A DNA stretch of 58,292 bases from JAGDYD01 sp046536675 (GCA_046536675.1 JAWDMK010000002.1:1-58292), one strand, 5' to 3'; shown: positions 16,268 through 24,521, counted from the stretch's first letter. Numbers and translations: made by a program. The notes: a model not told the origin generated them from the letters alone.

Positions 16268-17767
16268 ATGAGCCTAATAAAAATTCAAAACATAATGAGC
16301 AACGAACTCGCAAAGAGAGTATTCATAAGCAAACCTCCAGAGCCGCCAGCCAATTATCTGCTAAACGATCCAACAAATGCGATATTTCTCGGTCTTACAA
16401 AGATATTTAATGTTCCGTTTACCTGGACATTTGCAAATCTTACCAACCCACATATCGCTGTTGTAGGTATAACAGGAGCAGGAAAGAGCTTCCTTGTTAA
16501 AACGTTCCTTATAAGGGCCAGCTATGTATGGAATGCGAATGCGATAATAATAGACTGGGCTGGAGAATATAAAGCCTGGGTAAAGCAGAGTGGAGGCACT
16601 GTTGTATCTCTAGGAAAAGGAGATTACCTTAATATAATGGATTTAATAGGGATAAAACCTTTAGACAGGGTAAAGCAAATTATGAACTCATTTGAGATAC
16701 TTACAGATATTGGAGATTACCCAGAGCAAAGAAGACTCACACAAGAGGCGATAGAACAGGCTTATGTGAATGCAGGTTTCAATCTAGCAGAGATTCCAGA
16801 CTCTAGCAAAGAGCCACCAACCTTAACAAATGTTATAGCACTTCTACAGGAGAAGCTGCAAGAAGGAACATACGAGTATCCTGCAGAACTTGAAAATGCG
16901 ATTTATAGGCTTAGACAATTCGTAAGGGAAGGCGAAGACTATTTTGCAAAAAAGAGCACATTAGATCTAGGCAAGCTTGCCTCATCAGGTCTTGTAGATA
17001 TTGATTTATCAGGCTTACCTGACGAAACGTTCAGGGCGCTTGCTGCTTTGTTCATATTGCAATCATTAAAAGAAAGAATGAGGATAGAAGGATGGAGCGC
17101 CTCTAAAGGGATTAAGGCGATAGTTGTTCTTGACGAGGCTTGGAAAATAGCTGGCGATGAGAGAAGTGATGCTGTAACTATAGTGAGGGAAGGCAGGAAG
17201 TACCAATTTGCACTAATAGTTGCTTCCCAAAACCCTACAGACATTAACGAAGCTATATTCTCAAACGTTGGCACAAATATTATATTAAGGGTAAAATTCG
17301 AGAGGTTTATGGATTACTTGCAAGACTCACTAAACTTCTCTTCATTTATAAGGGGAGAAATAGGCAAATTTGGCGTTGGACAAGCTGCTGTTGACATGTC
17401 GTTCCAAACATCTGTAAAGTTTCCAGAAACATTCTTGCTTGAGAGGATTATAGGCGAAGTACCGCTTGATGTATATACACTCCTTATTAAAGATATACTT
17501 ACCAATGATGAGCTTAAGAATCCAAATATATCAAGCGAGTATTACTTCGAAAAGATAAGCTTAAAGAGCAGGCTTATTGATGTTAATGTGCCAAATGAAG
17601 CGATTGATAAGCTTTTTGAAATACTCGATTCGCAAGACAAGATTATAGACTCAAGGAGTTTTGCAAAACTCCTTCTAAGCTATGGAGTTGACAAAGAAAG
17701 CATTATTTCATTCTTTAGATATCTTGGCGTAGAGGATGCACTTATAACCAGGATCTTTGCAGGCTGA
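16268..17767 (+). CDS. VirB4/HerA-superfamily ATPase (CedB-like)
   Basis: ATG 16268 is preferred to an in-frame TTG at 16244 inside the previous gene. It gives 499 residues with Walker A GITGAGKS (67-74), an arginine-rich middle, Walker B IVVLDEAW (285-292, catalytic Glu290) and the sensor ASQNPTD (319-325). These are hallmarks of the FtsK-HerA branch that includes VirB4, TraC and CedB, the hexameric motors of conjugation and archaeal DNA import. There is no large N-terminal domain; the two preceding genes may supply it. Residues from about 440 form an extra helical module that recurs in the next gene. Confidence 0.85.
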   Translation: MSLIKIQNIMSNELAKRVFISKPPEPPANYLLNDPTNAIFLGLTKIFNVPFTWTFANLTNPHIAVVGITGAGKSFLVKTFLIRASYVWNANAIIIDWAGEYKAWVKQSGGTVVSLGKGDYLNIMDLIGIKPLDRVKQIMNSFEILTDIGDYPEQRRLTQEAIEQAYVNAGFNLAEIPDSSKEPPTLTNVIALLQEKLQEGTYEYPAELENAIYRLRQFVREGEDYFAKKSTLDLGKLASSGLVDIDLSGLPDETFRALAALFILQSLKERMRIEGWSASKGIKAIVVLDEAWKIAGDERSDAVTIVREGRKYQFALIVASQNPTDINEAIFSNVGTNIILRVKFERFMDYLQDSLNFSSFIRGEIGKFGVGQAAVDMSFQTSVKFPETFLLERIIGEVPLDVYTLLIKDILTNDELKNPNISSEYYFEKISLKSRLIDVNVPNEAIDKLFEILDSQDKIIDSRSFAKLLLSYGVDKESIISFFRYLGVEDALITRIFAG

Positions 17768-17771
17768 TCAA

Positions 17772-18071
17772 ATGGGAGAGACATTTATTGTAAACAGAAT
17801 TGAATTAAGGCGAAACCTTACCATTCTGGGAGTAAGCGAGCTTAATATAGATAAGCTTGAGGCAGAGCTTGATAAAAGGCATAGGCATGTAAATGCTGTT
17901 GCATTTGCAGAACTCTTACAAAAAGCAGGCCTAAGAAGGGAAGAGATAATAAATATATTTAGAAGGATAGGGGTTGATGATGTAAAAATAACAGATATAA
18001 TGAATACACTTGATGAAGAAAAGATAAATGAAGCTTATGGCAGAGTAGTTGAACTTGATGTAGGTGATTAG
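17772..18071 (+). CDS. Small protein sharing the VirB4-like ATPase C-terminal module
   Basis: ATG 17772 (four bases after the ATPase stop) gives 99 residues. Its central part (about 22-80) aligns with the ATPase C terminus: both have an IDKL helix, then an F-A-x-L-L core, a G-hinge, FR-x-[IL]-G-V-[DE]-D and I-T-x-I. The module is all-helical with charged surfaces, like a small protein-interaction or winged-helix fold. Duplication of the ATPase tail into a separate protein suggests a partner or adaptor binding the same target. The family is not recognised. Confidence 0.6.
   Translation: MGETFIVNRIELRRNLTILGVSELNIDKLEAELDKRHRHVNAVAFAELLQKAGLRREEIINIFRRIGVDDVKITDIMNTLDEEKINEAYGRVVELDVGD
18062..18068 (+). 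promoter_or_regulatory. Ribosome-binding site supporting a non-canonical start at 18072
   Basis: AGGTGAT matches the anti-Shine-Dalgarno end of archaeal 16S rRNA (complement of AUCACCU). It lies three bases before ATA 18072, overlapping the end of the upstream gene. Spacing from its core to the ATA is suitable for initiation there. Confidence 0.45.
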
Positions 18072-18446
18072 ATAAGGGGCTATTGCATAATCTGTGGCAA
18101 GGAAAGGCAGGGTAGAGAGATAGAAGAAGATTATATTATAAAGGCAATAAGATGGTTCAAGAGGAACATAACAAAGAATGAACAGGGTAACAAGCTAATT
18201 GTTTGTAAAGAATGTTATCCTAAATACTTAAAATATAGGAGTAGATTTGTAAGAAGGCAGATACTTTACCTTGTGCTGGGCTTCCTCTTTTTAGTGTTTG
18301 GCCTTATAGTCTCACCAAGGCTAAGCACACTGCTTATCGGCATTCTGCTTATTCTCTTTCTTTACCTCCTCTCGCTTCTAAACTATATGCCAAAAGTTAA
18401 GGAAACTAGCAAGGATAAACAAATTTATACCTTAACAAAGAAATAA
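18072..18446 (+). CDS. Zinc-ribbon two-TM membrane protein with apparent ATA start (or TAG read-through product)
   Basis: No stop occurs in this frame for 124 codons. The product begins [M]RGYCIICGKER and has a zinc-ribbon pair C5-x2-C8 and C45-x2-C48, a basic segment, two hydrophobic helices (about 67-106) and a Lys-rich tail. The gene has no ATG, GTG or TTG start before the zinc ribbon. The codon directly after the upstream TAG is ATA, and it follows an AGGTGAT site. The frame is continuous with the upstream 99-residue gene, so TAG read-through would fuse them. Non-canonical initiation, read-through and a sequence error in ATG are all possible. It lies within the apparatus operon. Confidence 0.6.
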   Translation: MRGYCIICGKERQGREIEEDYIIKAIRWFKRNITKNEQGNKLIVCKECYPKYLKYRSRFVRRQILYLVLGFLFLVFGLIVSPRLSTLLIGILLILFLYLLSLLNYMPKVKETSKDKQIYTLTKK

Positions 18447-18459
18447 GAGTAGTGGTTAA

Positions 18460-19182
18460 GTGCCTGAAGAAGCAATAACTCCAAAAGTAGAGGAGGTTGT
18501 ATTTGCAGGAACAATTAATGGAAAGATAGATGATCTGCTACCACTAGTTTCACAGCTCCCCGCTTATACAGCGAAGATAGAAGAAAACAAGCTTGTAATA
18601 GCAAGAGTTGAAAGTAGAGATATACATAAGAAACCTTTCCTCTTCTTTGTGTTCAAGATAAGCGAATCAGGGGTAGAGGTTATATACTCGATAGCACCAG
18701 ATACAAGCGTAAGGATGAGGAGGCTGTTTGTACTTAAGAATTTACTCTCTGTGCTTTCCATAATTTCTGATTACTTCAAGATAGATGAAAAGAAGTTCTA
18801 CCAATATCTTGACTCTTCTATAGATGATGTATTAAACAGTCTTTCAGAAAACTATAGCACGATATTTAACAGATACGACGCATTGCTAACAGAATATAGG
18901 GAACTAAAAAGACTTAACCTTGAGCTCTCTGCAGCGAATAGAAATCTTACAATACAAACCTCACAGCTCAACGAAGAGAACAAGCAGCTTAAGGCGCAAC
19001 TTGAGGCATTGCAAACATACTCTGATGAATCACTTATGGCTATGATACAGGACTGGATAGAATCCCACAATAACTCCATAGATATAGACGAGTTTGCAAA
19101 GATATACAAGGTACCTTCGCCAAGGGTGGAGCAGATACTTAACAAGATGGTCTCTCTGGGCTACATCGAGCTTAAGGGATAA
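18460..19182 (+). CDS. Coiled-coil protein with C-terminal winged-helix domain
   Basis: This 240-residue soluble protein starts at GTG 18460. The N-terminal half (about 8-115) is a mixed alpha/beta domain of unknown family. Residues about 140-185 form a heptad-rich coiled coil with NEENKQLKAQLEAL. The C terminus (about 190-240) is a winged helix with DEFAKIYKVPSPRVEQIL, resembling AsnC/MarR-like DNA-binding helices. It lies 13 bases after the zinc-ribbon gene and may regulate the operon or act as a cytoplasmic accessory that binds DNA during transfer. Function is not established. Confidence 0.6.
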   Translation: MPEEAITPKVEEVVFAGTINGKIDDLLPLVSQLPAYTAKIEENKLVIARVESRDIHKKPFLFFVFKISESGVEVIYSIAPDTSVRMRRLFVLKNLLSVLSIISDYFKIDEKKFYQYLDSSIDDVLNSLSENYSTIFNRYDALLTEYRELKRLNLELSAANRNLTIQTSQLNEENKQLKAQLEALQTYSDESLMAMIQDWIESHNNSIDIDEFAKIYKVPSPRVEQILNKMVSLGYIELKG

Positions 19183-19184
19183 GC

Positions 19185-19340
19185 ATGAAATACTATGTAA
19201 GCATTAACAAAAGAGTCAGGAATGTAAGAATATATAGGATTGTTAAAAAAGTAAATGAAAATACAAATAGTATATCTAGATTTGTTGCAAAGCTTGTGGA
19301 TAAATACATTGCTAAAAGGAAAGGGCAAACAGAGATATAG
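19185..19340 (+). CDS. 51-residue basic small protein
   Basis: ATG 19185 lies two bases after the preceding stop and opens a 51-codon frame ending in TAG 19338-19340. The product starts MKYYVSINKRVRNVRIY and is rich in Lys/Arg with a net positive charge, with no transmembrane segment. Tight packing in the operon and length without stops support a real gene, although short frames can occur by chance. It could be a nucleic-acid-binding accessory. No family is recognised. Confidence 0.5.
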   Translation: MKYYVSINKRVRNVRIYRIVKKVNENTNSISRFVAKLVDKYIAKRKGQTEI

Positions 19341-19365
19341 TAGCTAGTATTATGGAAAGGATGTT

Positions 19366-21699
19366 ATGAAAGCTTCAAGGATCTTAATTATTAGTATTGC
19401 AATCATATTAATAATAGCAGCTTTTTTATTTGAACTCTCAGCATATGTACACTCACAGCTCAAAATCTCCACGCCAGCATATATAAGCTATGGTAAGCCT
19501 TATTTCAACTTCAGCATATATACAGAAGGTGTTTTGGGCTATGAAAATAACCAATATGCTGTTCCTTTTGTTGTTTTAAATTATACCGCATCTAATGTGA
19601 TAAACGCCACAATCTCTGTTAATTTTTATACCAGCAATCCAGTTAGGAATATTTATTATGTAAGCAGCCCAGCTATGTGCATAGGCTGCTTTAATGACCA
19701 AGAGGTTACAACAGCATTAAGATATTACCTACAGAGATATGCATTACTTAATGATGCAACATTCAATGTGGTAAACATTGGTGCGATAGGCTCAATACCC
19801 CCAAATTCTACTGTTATCTTGGCAACAGGCCTGCTTCCAATTACCCTTATGCCAAATAGCGGTTATAATGGAAATACAACGCTTCTAACCCTTCTTTCAA
19901 AGGGCGACACAGTAGTTTATGTAGGTGAAAATTTTTCAAGAAGCATTGGAACAGGCTCTATAATATTCAAGACAAGCCCTCAGAGTATACAAGCGCTCAA
20001 CCAGTATGGGCTAAACTGGAGTGTGCCCTCAACAAGCTCTAATTTATTTTATTTTAGTAACCCAACATTTTCACTTGCAAACAGGTATGGTAATATAAGC
20101 TATGTAAATGTGCTAAATGGAACACTTATAGCATTTTCAAACCAGCCAACAAGTGCATGGCCTAATGCTAGTTACATGGCCAGTGATATAGCATTTGCGC
20201 TTTATAGCAGGTTCTGGATACCAGAGATAGCATATGGCAACTATACACTTAGTAATCCAACAAGCGGCTCGCTTGGCATATTTGCGCTCCAGAAGTTCAT
20301 GAATTATAGCAATATTGGTAGAATAAACTATACCTACCCTTTGATAAATGTAGTCTTCAGCAATTCAACAAATTACTCTATAACATATAAGAGGTTCAAT
20401 ATACACGCTGAGCTTAATGGAAGCCTTAGCATACCTTCACCTATAGCAGAAACCCAAACAGTACCTATTGTAATAGGTATGAACATAAACTCACCAACAA
20501 AAAAACTCGTTATACCACATATTGATCTTTATACGGGCAACATGAGCTATGTTACCTCTATACCTATTGGCTTCTTTAATACCTCTACAGGAATCAACAT
20601 AATCAAATATGAGTCATTTGGCATGCGGAGTGGCTATTATATAGCAATACTTAGAGACTTCAACAATAAGCCTTATGCAGCTTCATTATTTGAGCTTGCA
20701 GGAATAGAGATAAACCCAATAGATTTGAATTTCAAGAATGGAACATTTGTGTTTAGTTTATCGAGCCTTGGCATGCCGATAGCAGATTCGACATACTCGA
20801 TAAGCCTAGACAACAGCTACCTTACAAGCGGGGTAACAAATAATAGCAAGATAGTATACAAGCTACCAAAGGGTAGTGTTATAGGCTATGGCACGCAAAC
20901 ATTTGAGATCAACATATTTAATAGCAAGTATACATACGTAACACAGTACACAAAAGAGATATTTCATATTCCTGTCTATTACATAGAGTTTGCTATTGTA
21001 ATAGCAATAGTCATTGTTTTGAATCTTGTCCTCAAAGCACCAAATAGAGATGAATATTATATAGACATACCTGAAATTCCACATTCTAAGAAGACACGCG
21101 TTGTAGTGCCAAAGAAGGAGATATTGGACCTTTTTGATAAAATAAACATGCATTACCATTGGAAGTACATGCCACTCTTGCCAGAGGAGATAAAGAGTGG
21201 TATAACATCAAACTTAAGGTATAACAACATGCCCATATCTATAACGCTTCAGAATGTCAATATAATATTAACAAAGCTTGTCAATTCAGGCGATCTTGTA
21301 AATATAAAAGATTATTTCGCACCAAAAAGATGGATTGATGAATCTGGCTATAGCATAGAGTATTTGGCAACGTTTAGGAGGCTTAGAGATTATTTTGTAA
21401 CGGCGGGCATATCATTTACGCCAGATCTAGGCGCAGCACAGGATGCAGATATAGATATAACAAAGAGTGGTGTTGAGGCACAGATATTTATATACGCCGA
21501 AACAGGTAAAAGGAGCAAGATATGGATTGGTGGCGATACAAAGAAATTTATTGTGTTCTTCGACGAAGAAAGAAGGCTCAAGTTTATTGAAACACTCTAT
21601 AGCTCTTTCGGAGATGAAAGTGAAGCCCTTAAGGTAGCTATAGCAAATGGGCTGATAAAGTTAATAGATACAGAGCATCTTGACCAGCTTATAATATAA
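19366..21699 (+). CDS. Large bitopic surface protein with cytoplasmic C-terminal domain
   Basis: This 777-residue protein has an N-terminal signal/anchor helix (about 6-28), an extracytoplasmic region of about 500 residues with many N-x-S/T sites and a C-x-G-C motif (MCIGCF, about 105-110), a transmembrane helix near 541-563 and a cytoplasmic domain of about 210 residues rich in charged helices. The cytoplasmic part has winged-helix-like and restriction-endonuclease-like secondary structure by eye, with no definite catalytic set. It closes the plus-strand transfer block. A receptor or scaffold linking the outside to the cytoplasmic motor is plausible but inferred. Confidence 0.55.
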   Translation: MKASRILIISIAIILIIAAFLFELSAYVHSQLKISTPAYISYGKPYFNFSIYTEGVLGYENNQYAVPFVVLNYTASNVINATISVNFYTSNPVRNIYYVSSPAMCIGCFNDQEVTTALRYYLQRYALLNDATFNVVNIGAIGSIPPNSTVILATGLLPITLMPNSGYNGNTTLLTLLSKGDTVVYVGENFSRSIGTGSIIFKTSPQSIQALNQYGLNWSVPSTSSNLFYFSNPTFSLANRYGNISYVNVLNGTLIAFSNQPTSAWPNASYMASDIAFALYSRFWIPEIAYGNYTLSNPTSGSLGIFALQKFMNYSNIGRINYTYPLINVVFSNSTNYSITYKRFNIHAELNGSLSIPSPIAETQTVPIVIGMNINSPTKKLVIPHIDLYTGNMSYVTSIPIGFFNTSTGINIIKYESFGMRSGYYIAILRDFNNKPYAASLFELAGIEINPIDLNFKNGTFVFSLSSLGMPIADSTYSISLDNSYLTSGVTNNSKIVYKLPKGSVIGYGTQTFEINIFNSKYTYVTQYTKEIFHIPVYYIEFAIVIAIVIVLNLVLKAPNRDEYYIDIPEIPHSKKTRVVVPKKEILDLFDKINMHYHWKYMPLLPEEIKSGITSNLRYNNMPISITLQNVNIILTKLVNSGDLVNIKDYFAPKRWIDESGYSIEYLATFRRLRDYFVTAGISFTPDLGAAQDADIDITKSGVEAQIFIYAETGKRSKIWIGGDTKKFIVFFDEERRLKFIETLYSSFGDESEALKVAIANGLIKLIDTEHLDQLII

Positions 21700-23328
21700 T
21701 TAGCTTTCCTCTTTGCTTTCATCCCCGCTCGCTTCTTGCTCTTCATCTTTTGTGCTGGTAGATTGTTCATCTGTTTCGAAAAGCTTTTTGTACTTTGTAT
21801 CAACAAGCTTCTTAAGTTTCTCCTCTAAAATTTCTTGCTTATGCCCGGTAAGCTCAGAAAGGTCACCTGAAAGCTGCGTTATATAACGCATTATGGTTTT
21901 GTATTTTGATTCTGCAAGGCTTCTGCTCCTTACATTGCTTATGTAGCGCTGAATATTTCTCGCGGCATCCATTACCGCTAGCTTTATCTCATCTATAATT
22001 GTATCTTCTTGTGCTATCGCCTGCTTGCCAACGCCAGAATAAGGAACAAAAACTGAAGAAACGTTTACAAGAACACTTACAGGTTCTTGTTCAAAGTCTT
22101 TAATACCATATCTCTTCCAGTCTATGCTCCTAACAGCATATGTTATAGCACATGTTGAGCTATCAAACAGTAAAGGTACCTTATTTGCAAACCTTATAAT
22201 ATTGCCGCCAGCTTCTTCACCTTCGCCATTCTTTCTTCCAGCACCGCCTCCATATGCAATAGCTGCTTCGACTACAAAAGGAATACCTCCTCTAAATACC
22301 TTTGGCTTTCTTTCCACAACAGAGATAAACTCAGGATTTATGATATTTTTCATAGCAGGCTCCAGGTATTTTTCACCTATCGGCGATACAGAATCAAACT
22401 CTGGCGCAACCCATTTCATAGACTTAAATGCCTTTATCAGCTCCTCTGCTTCCTGCCATGTGAGCTCTTTTGGGTTTTTTGAGAGATCAAAGTTTACAAG
22501 CTGCTTTAATTCATTTATCTTTGTATCAGATACCCTTGAGAAGGTATCAATAAGAAAAGATGATATACGCCTGCTTTCGCTTCTGTGTGCAAACTCGACA
22601 AGATCACCAGGCTCAAGACCGAGAGGGTGAGGCTTTACCACCTTTGGCTTTTTGGGCATTGTGTTTACTGAGCGCAGGAATGTATATTCTTTTCCTGTTG
22701 GATCAAGAAGAGAGATGCTTGCATGCGGATTAGCAAGCGCTGTCCTTTTTATATATTCAAAAACACCATGCTCGCTATTTTCATATTTTACATCCGCAAA
22801 TTCACCATATACCTCTAAGCCCCTAAATTCAAGGCTTACATCTTTCATATTTGAAACTACTGGCTTATTACTCTTTATGTCGATAGAGATATCACATTCA
22901 TACGACTCCCTTCCTGTCGAAGACCTTACATGCACCGGCTTGCCTGTTGTTATCTGGGCAAAAAGAGTGCAGCCAGATGCACCTATGCCCTGCTGGCCTC
23001 TCTGCTGCATATATCTATGGAACTTTGTTCCGGCAAGTATTGAAGCGAGAGCCTTACCCACGATATTTTTTGGTATGCCAGGACCATTATCCCTTACAAG
23101 AACACTATATTTATCTTCTCCTATCTCCTTTACTTCCACCCTTATTTCAGGAAGTATGTGTGCTTCTTCAGCAGCATCGAGCGAGTTAGTAACATACTCA
23201 TGAACTATTGTTGTTAGTGATCTAACCTTACCCGCATAGCCCAGCATCTGCCTATTTTTCCTGAAGAATTCTGCTATCGAATTTTCCTTAAACTCCTTAA
23301 AAAGCTCATCGGCTATGCTCTCCATCAA
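21700..23328 (-). CDS. top6B: DNA topoisomerase VI subunit B
   Basis: This 542-residue protein has a GHKL ATPase domain (EYVTNSLDA N-box near residue 46-54, DNGPGIP near 82-88, and a glycine-rich GQQGIGASG near 111-119), an H2TH segment and a transducer domain with the conserved Lys region. TopoVI-B is the ATPase subunit of the type IIB topoisomerase that relaxes supercoils and decatenates DNA with subunit A. The C terminus is an acidic, Glu/Ser-rich tail. The start overlaps the KH gene by 4 bases. The top6A gene, often adjacent, is not in the window. Confidence 0.94.
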   Translation of the reverse strand: MMESIADELFKEFKENSIAEFFRKNRQMLGYAGKVRSLTTIVHEYVTNSLDAAEEAHILPEIRVEVKEIGEDKYSVLVRDNGPGIPKNIVGKALASILAGTKFHRYMQQRGQQGIGASGCTLFAQITTGKPVHVRSSTGRESYECDISIDIKSNKPVVSNMKDVSLEFRGLEVYGEFADVKYENSEHGVFEYIKRTALANPHASISLLDPTGKEYTFLRSVNTMPKKPKVVKPHPLGLEPGDLVEFAHRSESRRISSFLIDTFSRVSDTKINELKQLVNFDLSKNPKELTWQEAEELIKAFKSMKWVAPEFDSVSPIGEKYLEPAMKNIINPEFISVVERKPKVFRGGIPFVVEAAIAYGGGAGRKNGEGEEAGGNIIRFANKVPLLFDSSTCAITYAVRSIDWKRYGIKDFEQEPVSVLVNVSSVFVPYSGVGKQAIAQEDTIIDEIKLAVMDAARNIQRYISNVRSRSLAESKYKTIMRYITQLSGDLSELTGHKQEILEEKLKKLVDTKYKKLFETDEQSTSTKDEEQEASGDESKEES

Positions 23329-23828
23329 TAAACACCAAGCCTCTTTCTAGTAGCTTCCATAACCCTATACGCCTTTTTATGCGTGCCGCCATCTATTAGC
23401 ACATTTATTGCAGATTCTGCTATTGCAATTTCTTCGTTTGTTCCTATTATGCTTATCGTTCCGCCGAATATGCTCAGCTGTGCACCGCTTACCTCTTCTA
23501 TATATTTTTTGCTCTTTCCCTCTTTTCCTATTACCCTACCTTCTATCATTATTATCCTATCTTTACTCTTAAAGATTTCTTTTAGATTTATTGACTTAAA
23601 GAAATAATTTTCTGAGAGAAGCTTATATGCATTATTGAGATCAAAGCCCCTGCCAAATGCTGTGATCACATTTCTAGCATTGTATTCATCGTACGGCTCG
23701 CCATCTATAATTATCTCATTCTCATCTTCTATTCTTATCTTGCACTTTAGTCTTTTGCTAAGCTCGGCTAAATGAGCCTTGAGCTGCTCAGCCCTCTTCC
23801 TCGGTATAAGAAGCTGCTGCATATGCAA
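23325..23828 (-). CDS. KH-domain RNA-binding protein (Krr1/Pno1-like)
   Basis: This 167-residue protein has two KH domains. The second carries the GxxG-type loop in GRVIGKEGKSKKYIEE (about residues 97-112). This archaeal family corresponds to eukaryotic Pno1/Dim2 and Krr1, which bind pre-16S/18S rRNA in small-subunit maturation. It is translationally coupled to top6B by a 4-base overlap, a neighbourhood found in several archaea. A Rio1 kinase gene is not adjacent here. Confidence 0.85.
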   Translation of the reverse strand: MHMQQLLIPRKRAEQLKAHLAELSKRLKCKIRIEDENEIIIDGEPYDEYNARNVITAFGRGFDLNNAYKLLSENYFFKSINLKEIFKSKDRIIMIEGRVIGKEGKSKKYIEEVSGAQLSIFGGTISIIGTNEEIAIAESAINVLIDGGTHKKAYRVMEATRKRLGVY

Positions 23829-23937
23829 TCCTTAATATATTTTTCGTACAAATATATAAAGATTTGAGAAGCAAGTCAGATACGCTAAGCAATTAATTTT
23901 ATTCTCTTTTTGTTAAGTGGAAGTTATATAAAGTAGC

Positions 23938-23953
23938 AAAATATTTAAATATC
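23938..23953 (+). promoter_or_regulatory. TATA box for the coiled-coil HTH gene
   Basis: The run AAAATATTTAAATATC is a near-ideal archaeal TATA element. Transcription would begin near 23975, placing the inverted repeat at 23982-24031 in the 5' leader just before the GTG start at 24038. Confidence 0.5.
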
Positions 23954-23981
23954 TTAATCATTACAAGTATATGTGATTCTA

Positions 23982-24031
23982 TCATGATTCTTTCATGCAT
24001 GGTTTGTGCATGCATCATAGAAGGATCATGA
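23982..24031 (+). promoter_or_regulatory. Imperfect inverted repeat, probable operator or leader hairpin
   Basis: The outer arms TCATGAT (23982-23988) and ATCATGA (24025-24031) are perfect inverted copies. The inner parts contain related CATGCATG and TGCATGCA palindromes around a short GGTTTG centre. The dyad lies between promoter and start of a winged-helix gene, suggesting autoregulation or a hairpin masking translation. Confidence 0.5.
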
Positions 24032-24037
24032 AAAGGT

Positions 24038-24514
24038 GTGGCTGTGGATAAAAAAGAAATCGAGGAGGAGCTTGAAAGACTTAAGAAAGAGATAAGCAGG
24101 CTTAACAGCAGCGATAATGCTTATCCTGATGATGCTCAAGAACTTATCAAATATATGGTGGCTGAGAGGGAGAGAACAAATAAGATCCTTGCCAGTATCA
24201 CAGAGAAGATAAAGGAGCTTAGTGAAAGGTTAGATGAGCTTGATGAAGGACCAGCAAAACTAGAAAAGCCTAAAGAGGTGCCATTATCTGATACAGACGC
24301 TAAAATAATTGAATTTGTACAAACAAAGGGTATGGCCTGCGCAGATGAGGTAAAAGAGTTTATGCATTATAAAGGAAGAAATGCAGCCTGCGCGAGGCTT
24401 AATAGACTTCATATGCTGGGCCTTCTGGATAGATACCAGCTAGGCCACAAGGTTTATTATAAATATGATGCTGGCAAGGCGATCAATACGCTAATTGTAT
24501 CACCTCCACAGTAA
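24038..24514 (+). CDS. Coiled-coil / winged-helix transcriptional regulator
   Basis: This 158-residue protein starts at GTG 24038 (AAAAGG upstream). An N-terminal coiled coil (about 3-30 and 50-75) with heptad leucines is followed by a winged helix (about 88-150) with DADEVKEFMHYKGRNAACARLNRL-type helices ending in a wing (LGHKVYYKYD). The fold resembles ArsR/MarR-like regulators with a dimerising coiled coil. It stands alone, with a strong promoter, an inverted repeat at its own start and a GC-rich terminator after it. The target is probably itself, plus unknown others. Confidence 0.65.
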   Translation: MAVDKKEIEEELERLKKEISRLNSSDNAYPDDAQELIKYMVAERERTNKILASITEKIKELSERLDELDEGPAKLEKPKEVPLSDTDAKIIEFVQTKGMACADEVKEFMHYKGRNAACARLNRLHMLGLLDRYQLGHKVYYKYDAGKAINTLIVSPPQ

Positions 24515-24521
24515 ACTACCT

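Noticed and set aside
18069..18074. Pyrrolysine or general recoding of TAG
   Set aside because: TAG also ends other genes here (for example 19338-19340 and mat at 57946-57948) and no pylT/pylS is visible; read-through stays only one of three options for the zinc-ribbon gene.
3438..21699. Calling the block an integrated conjugative plasmid or element
   Set aside because: No integrase, relaxase, replication gene or att-like tRNA repeat is seen at its borders, and flanks are core genes; a chromosomal uptake/exchange system fits better.
22652..23203. Plus-strand 183-codon frame opposite top6B
   Set aside because: It lies wholly antisense to conserved Topo VI-B motifs and has no recognisable domain.
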